Made by a program: the position numbers and the translations under genes. A model generated the notes under the pieces. It did no database searches. It saw only the letters and a list, made by a program, of their open reading frames with translations, and was not told where the DNA came from. 14,047 bases of DNA, from the NCBI GenBank assembly GCA_964502665.1, contig CAZCXP010000059.1, forward strand, positions 1 to 14,047, written 5' to 3'. Below are positions 1 to 6,317 of this stretch, in pieces (position 1 is the stretch's first letter; each line of letters begins with the position of its first letter). This stretch comes from SOKG01 sp964502665 (GTDB lineage Bacteria; Chloroflexota; Dehalococcoidia; SZUA-161).

Positions 1-3
1 AAT

Positions 4-141
4 GGGTGGTGGGTTTCGCTGCGCTGCACCCACCCTACTACTACAGGTAGAAGCGCGTAGGGTGGGTGAAATGAAATGGAACCCACCTTCCACAATAGAT
101 ACGGGTGGTGGGTTTCGCTGCGCTGCACCCACCCTACTACT
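4..141. repeat. Three-copy palindromic repeat cluster (+, -, +)
   Basis: A perfect 39-bp direct repeat occurs at 4-42 and 103-141. Its core is GGTGGGT, a 13-nt loop, then ACCCACCCTAC, so each copy can fold into a hairpin with a 7-bp GGTGGGT/ACCCACC stem. Between them, 57-87 is an inverted copy of the same core: both arms are identical but the loop differs (read on the minus strand it is TCCATTTCATTTC instead of TTCGCTGCGCTGC). The loops keep C and T at every third position. The 3' end of the second copy supplies the holA stop codon (137-139). The hairpin just after that stop has no T-run, so it is at best an unusual transcription end or mRNA-stabilising structure. This resembles REP-type elements; no transposase is present. 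Confidence 0.85.
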
Positions 142-1162
142 GTGAAGGCTCTGCGCATAGCTCGCCGATGAGCAGCTCGAGGGCAAGTTCCCCCTTGTCT
201 CCCTTGAACCTGCCTGTCTTTATCGAGATGTCGGTGTCCAGCAGTTTGCGGTAGATCTGTTTTAGACGCTCCATGGAATATGCTTTGGCCTGCTCTATGG
301 TCTTTTGAAGAGCATATTCAGAGGTAAGCCCCAGGCTATGTCCGATCTCAGCATGCTTGCGCCGCTGGCGGAGAAGATGTTTAGCCTGTGTCACCAGGCG
401 GAATTGACGGGTGATCATAAACAGGAGGTACGGTGGCGCTGCCCCTCCATCCTCTAGCCGGCGAAGGAGTTTAGTTGCCGCAGCCGATCTGTGTTCCAGA
501 ATGGCATCGATCATAGCGAACACAGTAAATTCCCGTGCTTCAGCCACCAGCAGCCCTACATCGTTCTCCTCTATCGTTCTCCCCAGGGTATAGAGACAGA
601 GCTTGTCGATTTCGCTGGAGAGGAGCCAGAGATTGCTGCCGATGAGATTGGCCAGTAGGCGCGCTGCAGCTGGCGACATACTGCCTCCGGATTTGTTTGC
701 CCTGCTCTGCATCCAGTTGTACAACTGATCACCCTTTTGGATACCCTTTGCAGGTATAAATGGCGGTTTGAATTCCTTGACCGCTGCCCGTGGGGCGAGC
801 TGTTTGAGAAGGGGATTGCTTTTCTTGAGCTTGCTATCGATGAGCACCAAGACGGTGCTCTCCGGCATGTGTTCAACGTATCCCTTAAGCGAAAGCCACC
901 CGGAGTCCTCGAGCTTGGGTGCATGCTTTGCCTTATCTCGTTGCTCGAAGAGGCCAAGCAAACCCTCAACGATCACGAGACGCTTTGGCGCTAAGAAAGG
1001 CACGGTATCACAGGTAGCAGTCAGTTGCTGGGGCGTAGTGCTTTGGCCTTGGAGTACTGTGGTGTTGGTGGCAACCATCGCTTCGTCTCCCAATCCTTCC
1101 TTGATCCCGGTCAAGGCCTCTCTAAGGGAGAAGTCGTCCTCACCGAATAATATGTAAAGCAA
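137..1162 (-). CDS. holA: DNA polymerase III subunit delta (clamp loader)
   Basis: The product is the delta subunit of the clamp loader, which opens the beta sliding clamp during replication. The N-terminus LYILFGEDDFSLREAL is the family signature of the AAA+-like domain I. The C-terminal part, with DTDISIKTGRFKGDKGELALELLI, matches the conserved end of the collar domain III. About 341 aa is the usual size. No ATG start is available in frame. The frame opens with TTG at 1174, but a GGAGG ribosome binding site (1172-1168) sits 5 nt before a second TTG at 1162, which also places the conserved LYILFGEDDF at the very N-terminus, so I chose 1162. A sigma70-like promoter lies about 60 bp upstream. 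The stop codon lies inside the flanking palindromic repeat. The gene is divergent from ychF. Identification is firm; the start is likely but not proven. Confidence 0.93.
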   Translation of the reverse strand: MLYILFGEDDFSLREALTGIKEGLGDEAMVATNTTVLQGQSTTPQQLTATCDTVPFLAPKRLVIVEGLLGLFEQRDKAKHAPKLEDSGWLSLKGYVEHMPESTVLVLIDSKLKKSNPLLKQLAPRAAVKEFKPPFIPAKGIQKGDQLYNWMQSRANKSGGSMSPAAARLLANLIGSNLWLLSSEIDKLCLYTLGRTIEENDVGLLVAEAREFTVFAMIDAILEHRSAAATKLLRRLEDGGAAPPYLLFMITRQFRLVTQAKHLLRQRRKHAEIGHSLGLTSEYALQKTIEQAKAYSMERLKQIYRKLLDTDISIKTGRFKGDKGELALELLIGELCAEPSQ

Positions 1163-1227
1163 TCCTGCCTCCAACCATCGCCTTGATAGTCAAATCCGAG
1201 GTTTTACTGTGGACTGGCTGGAGTATA

Positions 1228-1256
1228 ATTATAGCATCTAATCACGGTTGTTTGAA
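1228..1256 (-). promoter_or_regulatory. Probable sigma70-type promoter of holA
   Basis: On the minus strand a perfect -10 box TATAAT (1233-1228) is preceded, after a 17-bp spacer, by TTCAAA (1256-1251), which matches the -35 consensus at 4 of 6 positions. The predicted start of transcription near 1221 gives a leader of about 60 nt before the holA TTG codon. The -10 region is self-complementary (TATAATTATA), so a plus-strand TATAAT also exists, but it lacks a good -35 box. Confidence 0.5.
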
Positions 1257-1345
1257 ACGTGGGTTCGGCCCTAATCCGTGAGGGCGGATTCAAAAGACTG
1301 ACCCCTCGGGTGACTTATTGGTTAATGACAGAATCTCTTGCACTT

Positions 1346-1419
1346 CCCCTCCCCTGGAGGGAGGGGATAAAGGGGAGGGGGAAGGCACCCTCACCTATCC
1401 TCTCCCTTCAAGGGAGAGG
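1346..1419. repeat. C/G-rich double palindrome (intergenic repeat)
   Basis: Two adjacent hairpins are visible. The first pairs CCCCTCCC (1346-1353) with GGGAGGGG (1359-1366) across a 5-nt loop; a further G-rich tract at 1372-1383 can compete for the same C-rich arm. The second pairs CCTCTCCCTT (1399-1408) with AAGGGAGAGG (1410-1419) around a single base. Such CCCTCTCCC-type palindromes are familiar intergenic elements in many bacterial genomes. The second is followed by ATTTAATG rather than a T-run, so it does not look like a classical terminator. Confidence 0.6.
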
Positions 1420-1534
1420 GATTTAATGCGAAAGTCTATAACCTTCAGGGTCACGAATTTGGGTTTAGCCTCAGATCGTGAGGGGATGTTTTTGGGGCTC
1501 ACCTGGCCTTTCTAGCTAAACAGGAGCCTGTAGC

Positions 1535-2635
1535 ATGGAGATCGGCATCATTGGTCTACCCAAAAGCGGCAAAACCACTGTGTTCAACGCCCTCACCAAA
1601 GGCGAGGCGCAAACAGGCGCCTATTCCTCAACTGCTCTGGCTCCCAACATTGGGGTGGTTAAGGTGCCAGATCCCAGGTTGGATAAGCTTACCGAGCTCC
1701 TCAAGCCAAAGCGTACTGTTCCCGCTGAAGTGACGTATATAGACATTGCTGCCCCCGCTAAAGGGTTCGGCAGGGGTGAAGGGCCGGGCGGGCAATTCCT
1801 CGCCTACCTTAGCAACGTGGACGCCCTGGTTCATGTAGTCCGCGCTTTTGAGAACGAAACGATGCCCCACCCTGAAGGCACCGTGGACCCAGAGCGGGAT
1901 ATCGGCACCATGAACCTCGAGCTTGCCTTCTCCGACCTGGGTATTATCGAACGGAGGCTGGAGCGACTGGAGAGTTCGCTGAAAGGGGCTAAGCAGCAGG
2001 AGAGGGAATTAATATTCCGAGAACAGGCCCTCTTGGCCAAGGTCAAGTCTGCCCTCGAGGAAGATATCCCTATTCGGGAGCAAGACCTCCCCGAGCAGGA
2101 AGTCAAGGCAATCGAGAGCTTTCAATTTCTTACCGCCAAGCCGATGCTGCTGCTGCTCAACATCGGCGAGGACCAGCTTCCGCAAGCTAGCTCTCTGGAG
2201 ACCGAATTTGGTGGCCGCTACCGGAGACAAAACTGTGAGGTTGCGGTCCTCTGCGGCCAGCTTGAGATGGAGCTGACACAACTGAGCGATGCTGAAGCTC
2301 AAGAATTCCGTGCAAGCCTGGGCATTGACGAATCAGGGCTTGACCGGACAATCCGGCTGTCATACGGTCTCTTGGGGCTGATCTCTTTCTTCACCACTGC
2401 CTCCGATGAGGTAAAAGCCTGGACCATCCGCCGCAGCACCGCTGTCCAGAAAGCAGCGGGCAAGGTGCATTCTGATATGGAACGTGGCTTTATCAGAGCG
2501 GAGGTTATCGGGCACGACGACCTTGTCGAATGCGGCAGCATGGCTGAGGCGCGAAAACGGGGTCTGCTCCGCCTCGAAGGCAAGAACTATATAGTACAGG
2601 ACGGTGATGTGGTCACCGTCCTGTTCAATGTCTAG
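1535..2635 (+). CDS. ychF: YchF/OLA1-family P-loop ATPase
   Basis: The product is a cytoplasmic TRAFAC-class nucleotidase related to Obg that binds ribosomes and is thought to prefer ATP. The P-loop is GLPKSGKTT (residues 7-15). The YchF-specific stretch VDALVHVVRAFEN and VDPERDIGTMNLELAFSDL follows at about 95-135. A coiled-coil insertion lies at about 138-190, NIGE (209-212) takes the place of the G4 motif, and the C-terminal TGS-like domain (about 280-366) ends in the typical GKNYIVQDGDVV...FNV. At 366 aa the length is normal. It is a divergent member: the usual GKST in the P-loop is GKTT and the usual DIAGL of G3 is DIAAP (70-74). An AGGAG ribosome binding site lies 8 nt before the ATG. 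The gene stands alone, divergent from holA and convergent with the lipoprotein gene. Confidence 0.95.
   Translation: MEIGIIGLPKSGKTTVFNALTKGEAQTGAYSSTALAPNIGVVKVPDPRLDKLTELLKPKRTVPAEVTYIDIAAPAKGFGRGEGPGGQFLAYLSNVDALVHVVRAFENETMPHPEGTVDPERDIGTMNLELAFSDLGIIERRLERLESSLKGAKQQERELIFREQALLAKVKSALEEDIPIREQDLPEQEVKAIESFQFLTAKPMLLLLNIGEDQLPQASSLETEFGGRYRRQNCEVAVLCGQLEMELTQLSDAEAQEFRASLGIDESGLDRTIRLSYGLLGLISFFTTASDEVKAWTIRRSTAVQKAAGKVHSDMERGFIRAEVIGHDDLVECGSMAEARKRGLLRLEGKNYIVQDGDVVTVLFNV
2596..2624. other. 12-bp perfect hairpin in the ychF 3' end
   Basis: Positions 2596-2607 and 2613-2624 are perfectly complementary (12-bp stem, 5-nt loop TGTGG) inside the codons for the DGDVVTV motif, just before the ychF stop. 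The 10-bp palindrome ACTATATAGT (2586-2595) abuts it. No T-run follows in either direction, so it is not a standard terminator, although its place between two convergent genes would suit one. Part of the symmetry may be forced by the conserved protein motif. Confidence 0.4.
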
Positions 2636-2680
2636 GTTGTAGTCTCCGTTGCTGCGCGGTCAGGTCTCTGTCCGGGTCCC

Positions 2681-3688
2681 CTATCCAGCCAACAGGGCCT
2701 CGATTTCAGCCGAAGTCAACTCCAGGCTGACTGTCAAGCAAGAACCGGTGATGTCCATCTCCAACTTCTCAAACAGCTCCAGTGGTAGTTCTTGGAGTAG
2801 TTCTTGGGCTTCTTGTGGAATCGGTATTTCTCCGGGGGCTTCTTGCAGAACCTCGATCACCATTGGCACCAAGCTGATCAAGCTCTCAACAGCTTCCGCC
2901 GACTCGCTGCTGGTAAAGCACATCCGGGAGGCAAGTGAAATCAATTGCCCGTCTTTGGCCAAAGTCATACCGACGGTATCCAAATCGGCCAACTCATCCA
3001 GCCCGGGCAATGGTATTGGTATTTCACCCGTGAACTCCTGCAAGCCTTCTGCTACTGCCCCTGGTGGCACGATCATCACCGCCTTCATCAGGGCATCCCC
3101 AAGCCCGTTGTATGTATCTAGCAGATTTCCGCTGACGGCTGACTGGTCGGCTTTCCTGACCGCGATGACATCTTTGACTGCCTCCGTCGAGCCGATAACG
3201 AACGCATCGCTGCCCAGGAAAGCCAGCGCCATTCCTTCATAGGGGTCTGTATGTAGGACGTAGCCTTGGTACTCGATGGTTGTGAATGGTTCGTCCCTCT
3301 CTGATTCCATACTTGCAATCAACTCGTTTTCTTTAAAAGTCCCTTTTACTATGATTCCGAAGTAGTCCAAATCCGCAGTAGCCTCTGAGATGTCGCCAAA
3401 TATCAAGCCCTCCCTGAAATCCCTCAGGTCGAGGCCACTCTCTTCCGCGGCCACGTCCAAGGCTTCATCAAGTGTCCCCGGCATGTCTGGCTCCAGAGGC
3501 ATCACCTGCCAGAGTTGGGCGATATCTTCATCTTCCATGATCTGGCTCAGGTCTATGTAGCCTATCATGTTGACTTTCTCTGGCACGAGCTCGATAGCGG
3601 CTGGGGTTGTCTCGTCTCCGCCGCATCCCAGCAGCGGTGAAACAACAAGCGCCGCGATGAATAATATAAAGAGGGTTTTCTTCACCAT
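2681..3688 (-). CDS. Putative lipoprotein of unknown function
   Basis: The 335-aa product starts MVKKTLFILFIAALVVSPLLGC, a typical lipoprotein signal peptide with lipobox LLGC and lipidated Cys22. The mature protein should be exported and membrane-anchored. It is acidic, with repeated IDLSQIMEDED-, GDISEATADLD- and DTYNGLGDALM-like segments and two GEIPIP motifs (221-226 and 286-291), which suggests two related halves. I do not recognise the family; it loosely recalls DUF3352-type surface proteins, but that is a guess. The frame extends upstream to a TTG at 3754, but that TTG is part of a -35 promoter box. The ATG at 3688 has an AGGAG site 5 nt upstream and starts the signal peptide, so it is preferred. 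The gene is monocistronic, convergent with ychF and divergent from ffh. Confidence 0.82.
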   Translation of the reverse strand: MVKKTLFILFIAALVVSPLLGCGGDETTPAAIELVPEKVNMIGYIDLSQIMEDEDIAQLWQVMPLEPDMPGTLDEALDVAAEESGLDLRDFREGLIFGDISEATADLDYFGIIVKGTFKENELIASMESERDEPFTTIEYQGYVLHTDPYEGMALAFLGSDAFVIGSTEAVKDVIAVRKADQSAVSGNLLDTYNGLGDALMKAVMIVPPGAVAEGLQEFTGEIPIPLPGLDELADLDTVGMTLAKDGQLISLASRMCFTSSESAEAVESLISLVPMVIEVLQEAPGEIPIPQEAQELLQELPLELFEKLEMDITGSCLTVSLELTSAEIEALLAG

Positions 3689-3725
3689 TTCCTCTCCTTC
3701 CGCCTTATAGCTCTTCCGGCAGCAG

Positions 3726-3754
3726 AGTCTAGCATTCACACTCCCATTTGTCAA
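3726..3754 (-). promoter_or_regulatory. Sigma70-type promoter of the lipoprotein gene
   Basis: On the minus strand a perfect -35 box TTGACA (3754-3749), a 17-bp spacer and TAGACT (3731-3726, 4 of 6 matches to TATAAT) form a good housekeeping promoter. The expected transcription start near 3719 leaves a leader of about 30 nt before the lipoprotein ATG. Confidence 0.65.
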
Positions 3755-3774
3755 CTAGAGGCGGGCTGGTCAGC

Positions 3775-3804
3775 TTGACCGCGGGGGCCTAACCAAGCTA
3801 GAAT
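3775..3804 (+). promoter_or_regulatory. Sigma70-type promoter of ffh
   Basis: TTGACC (3775-3780, 5 of 6) and TAGAAT (3799-3804, 5 of 6) are separated by 18 bp. The predicted transcription start near 3811 lies at the ribosome binding site AGAGGAGG (3811-3818), so the ffh leader would be only about 11 nt. It is back-to-back with the lipoprotein promoter, with 20 bp between the two -35 boxes. Confidence 0.65.
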
Positions 3805-3821
3805 AAGCTTAGAGGAGGCAA

Positions 3822-5141
3822 ATGTTTGAGACTCTTTCTGACAAGCTTGGGGCCGTTTTCAAAAGGCTCTCTGGCAAAGGCAAGTTAACCGAAAAGGACG
3901 TTGATGAGGCGCTACGCGAGGTGCGGCTGGCGCTGCTGGAAGCGGATGTCAACTTCAAGGTGGTGAAGGATTTTCTGGCCAGGGTGAGGGAGAGAGCCGT
4001 CGGCGTAGAGGTGCTGGAGAGTCTGATGCCTGCGCATCAGGTGATAAAGATTGTCAACGAGGAGCTGGTTGTCATCCTGGGAGGTGGCCAACAGAAGCTG
4101 GGACACGCCGCTCAACCGCCCACCGTGATGTTGATGGTTGGGCTTCAGGGCTCGGGCAAGACCACCAGCTCTGCTAAGCTAGCTCTGCATCTGAGGAAAG
4201 GTGGACAACGCCCTCTAATGGTCGCTGCTGATCCCTACCGTCCTGCCGCCAAGGATCAGCTTGTTACTCTGGGTAAGCAGATCGAAATCCCTGTCTATTG
4301 GGAGGGGGACTCGACGGTCGGCATTTGCGCTAATGCCATGAAGCGAGCCAAGGAGATAGCGGCCAGCGTGGTGATCATCGATACCGCAGGCCGGCTCCAT
4401 ATCGATGAGGAATTGATGAGGGAACTCAGGGAGCTTGGCAAGAGGCTCAGTCCCACCGAGGTGCTGCTCGTTGCTGACGCCATGACCGGTCAGGAGGCAG
4501 TAAGAATAGCCGAGGAGTTCAATGCTACTGTGGGGTTGAGCGGCGTGATTCTGACCAAAATGGATGGCGATGCCAGGGGGGGTGCAGCGCTTTCCATCAC
4601 CTCCGTCACCGGGGTGCCCATCAAGTTTGTTGGAACCGGGGAGAAGGTAGACGCCTTGGAGCCCTTCTATCCCGATCGAATGGCATCTCGAATCCTGGGC
4701 ATGGGCGATATTTTGAGTTTCATCGAGAAGACGGAGGCGGCCACCGATGCCCAAAAGAGGCAGGACTTGGAGCACAAAATACGCCGTGGCAGCTTCGACC
4801 TGGAAGACTTCCTGGAGCAGCTGCAGCAGATAAGAAAGATGGGACCTATTGGTCAGCTTATGGAGATGGTCCCCGGTATCTCAGGGCTCTCGCGGAAGCT
4901 GCCTCAGGGCGCGGATGAAAGGCAACTGAAAAAGGTAGAGGCTATGATCTTTTCCATGACCCCTGATGAGCGGCGCAATCCCAACATAATCGACGGCAGC
5001 AGGCGGCGGCGCATCGCCCGCGGGAGCGGCACCACTCCCCAGGATGTCAACCAGTTGCTGAGCCAGCACCGCCAGGTACAGAAGTTGATGAAGCAGCTAG
5101 GGCGAGGGAAGAAGCTTGCTTCTATCTTTGGGTTGAGGTGA
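3822..5141 (+). CDS. ffh: Signal recognition particle protein Ffh (SRP54)
   Basis: The product is the GTPase of the signal recognition particle. It binds 4.5S RNA and signal sequences of nascent membrane proteins and docks on FtsY. The domains run N (1-90), G and M. The G domain shows the P-loop GLQGSGKTT (107-115), DPYRPAA (137-143), DTAGR (187-191) and TKMDGDARGG (245-254). The Met-rich M domain (about 326-439) carries the RNA-binding stretch DGSRRRRIARGSG (391-403) and a methionine-containing hydrophobic groove. The 439-aa length is normal. The ATG is preceded by GGAGG 3 nt upstream. It heads a probable operon with the radical SAM gene and acs. No SRP RNA gene is seen in the window. Confidence 0.97.
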   Translation: MFETLSDKLGAVFKRLSGKGKLTEKDVDEALREVRLALLEADVNFKVVKDFLARVRERAVGVEVLESLMPAHQVIKIVNEELVVILGGGQQKLGHAAQPPTVMLMVGLQGSGKTTSSAKLALHLRKGGQRPLMVAADPYRPAAKDQLVTLGKQIEIPVYWEGDSTVGICANAMKRAKEIAASVVIIDTAGRLHIDEELMRELRELGKRLSPTEVLLVADAMTGQEAVRIAEEFNATVGLSGVILTKMDGDARGGAALSITSVTGVPIKFVGTGEKVDALEPFYPDRMASRILGMGDILSFIEKTEAATDAQKRQDLEHKIRRGSFDLEDFLEQLQQIRKMGPIGQLMEMVPGISGLSRKLPQGADERQLKKVEAMIFSMTPDERRNPNIIDGSRRRRIARGSGTTPQDVNQLLSQHRQVQKLMKQLGRGKKLASIFGLR

Positions 5142-5148
5142 CAGAGTA

Positions 5149-6285
5149 ATGGCGTACAGTACATCAGGAGATGGCCTTGGGCTATTTACATTCGATACTG
5201 AGAAGCTAAGTCGGTATTCCTTCGAGGTGGGGCCGATAAGGCCGCCCAGTGAAGGCGGAAGCCATTCCTTGCTGCTCAGGGCAACACGAAATTGCTCCTG
5301 GAACAGGTGTAGATTCTGCTACGGCATGATATACAATCGGCAGAAGTTCGAACTTCGAAGCGTGGAAGATATAAAGAAGGATATAGATGCTGTTAAGGCA
5401 ATAGCGGATGAGATAAAGGCGGCGTCGTGGAAGCTTGGATATGGCGGTGCGGTGAAAGCGGATGTGGGAATCGCTATGATCCAAAGAGATCCAACGCTCA
5501 GGGTCAATCGGTCTTTCGTCATGGTATTTGACTGGCTTCACTTTGGCGCGAGCACAGTCTTCTTGCAGGACGCCAATACCCTGATCATGCCAACAGCTCA
5601 ACTGCTGGAGGTCGTCAGATATTTGAGGGAGACGTTCCCGACAATAGAGCGAGTCACCTCCTATGCCAGAGCGAAGACTCTCCACAAGAAACCTCTGCAG
5701 GAATTGAAAGAACTGAGCCGCGCCGGGCTTTCGAGGCTCCATGTTGGGCTCGAAACGGGGGATGATGAGTTGCTGAGGTATGTAGATAAGGGCGTAACCG
5801 CAGCCGAACACATCGACGCCGGGAAGAAGGCCAAGGAAGCAGGTCTTGAGCTCTCGGAGTATGTTATGATTGACCTGGGAGGCAGGGCTAGAGCGGAACA
5901 ACACGCGAGGAACACGGCAAGGGTTTTGAACGAGATCGATCCCGATTTCATCAGGCTAAGGCCTTTAGCGCTTGGACCGGGGTTGCCGCTGTACGAGGAC
6001 TATACTAAGGGGACTTTCCAGCTCTCGTCGCCTCATGAGCGCTTGCGTGAGGTGAAGACCCTGGTCGAGAATCTGCATGTGACCGGCAGGCTGTGCTTCG
6101 ATCATTTCCTGAACTCATGGTTTGGAGATAGTGACCGCCATTACACGCTGTTCAAACAGGATTACAAGGGTTACAAGTTCCCTGAAGAGAGGAACAGGGT
6201 CTTGCAGCTTATAGACGAGGGCCTGAGAGTCGATGAATCGGTACATATACACGCGAAGGATTTGATTGGGCTGGCACATCTATGA
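5149..6285 (+). CDS. Radical SAM protein of unknown function (COG1032-like)
   Basis: The 378-aa product has the cluster-binding motif C49-x4-C54-x2-C57 (RNCSWNRCRFC) preceded by RPPSE (31-35). Further features are FLQDANTLIMPT (138-149), a GLETG SAM-contact motif (200-204) and an HARNTARVLNEIDPDFIRLRPLALGPGLPLY segment (from 252). This order is typical of a widespread family of stand-alone radical SAM proteins in anaerobes whose substrates are unknown. There is no N-terminal B12 domain. Compared with the family pattern as I remember it, the stretch at about 90-135 looks extended. The spacing CX4CX2C, rather than CX3CX2C, appears to be normal for this family. The ribosome binding site GAGGTGA (5135-5141) includes the ffh stop codon, so translation is probably coupled to ffh. 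The specific function cannot be assigned. Confidence 0.88.
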   Translation: MAYSTSGDGLGLFTFDTEKLSRYSFEVGPIRPPSEGGSHSLLLRATRNCSWNRCRFCYGMIYNRQKFELRSVEDIKKDIDAVKAIADEIKAASWKLGYGGAVKADVGIAMIQRDPTLRVNRSFVMVFDWLHFGASTVFLQDANTLIMPTAQLLEVVRYLRETFPTIERVTSYARAKTLHKKPLQELKELSRAGLSRLHVGLETGDDELLRYVDKGVTAAEHIDAGKKAKEAGLELSEYVMIDLGGRARAEQHARNTARVLNEIDPDFIRLRPLALGPGLPLYEDYTKGTFQLSSPHERLREVKTLVENLHVTGRLCFDHFLNSWFGDSDRHYTLFKQDYKGYKFPEERNRVLQLIDEGLRVDESVHIHAKDLIGLAHL

Positions 6286-6317
6286 AGATGAGGAAGTGAA
6301 CTGAGGAGGGAAGCAGC

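Larger units (their letters stand above)
1179..1534. other. Intergenic region between divergent holA and ychF
   Basis: I see no convincing gene here. An open frame at 1318-1515 on the plus strand reads through C/G-rich palindromes, has no ribosome binding site and is low-complexity, so it is rejected. The region holds the holA promoter, two hairpin-forming stretches (1346-1366 and 1399-1419) and a weak 24-bp direct similarity between 1261-1284 and 1461-1484 (17 of 24 identical, exactly 200 bp apart). No clear ychF promoter was found. An AGGAG ribosome binding site for ychF is at 1522-1526. Confidence 0.6.

Noticed and set aside
1318..1515. 65-aa plus-strand ORF in the holA-ychF gap
   Set aside because: It reads through C/G-rich palindromes, has biased low-complexity sequence, no ribosome binding site and no recognisable domain.
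2649..3242. 197-aa plus-strand ORF opposite the lipoprotein gene
   Set aside because: It is antisense to a gene with a clear signal peptide, promoter and ribosome binding site; its Ser-rich composition is typical of a shadow frame.
4215..4775. 186-aa minus-strand ORF opposite ffh
   Set aside because: It is the antisense shadow of the highly conserved Ffh G domain and shows no domain of its own.
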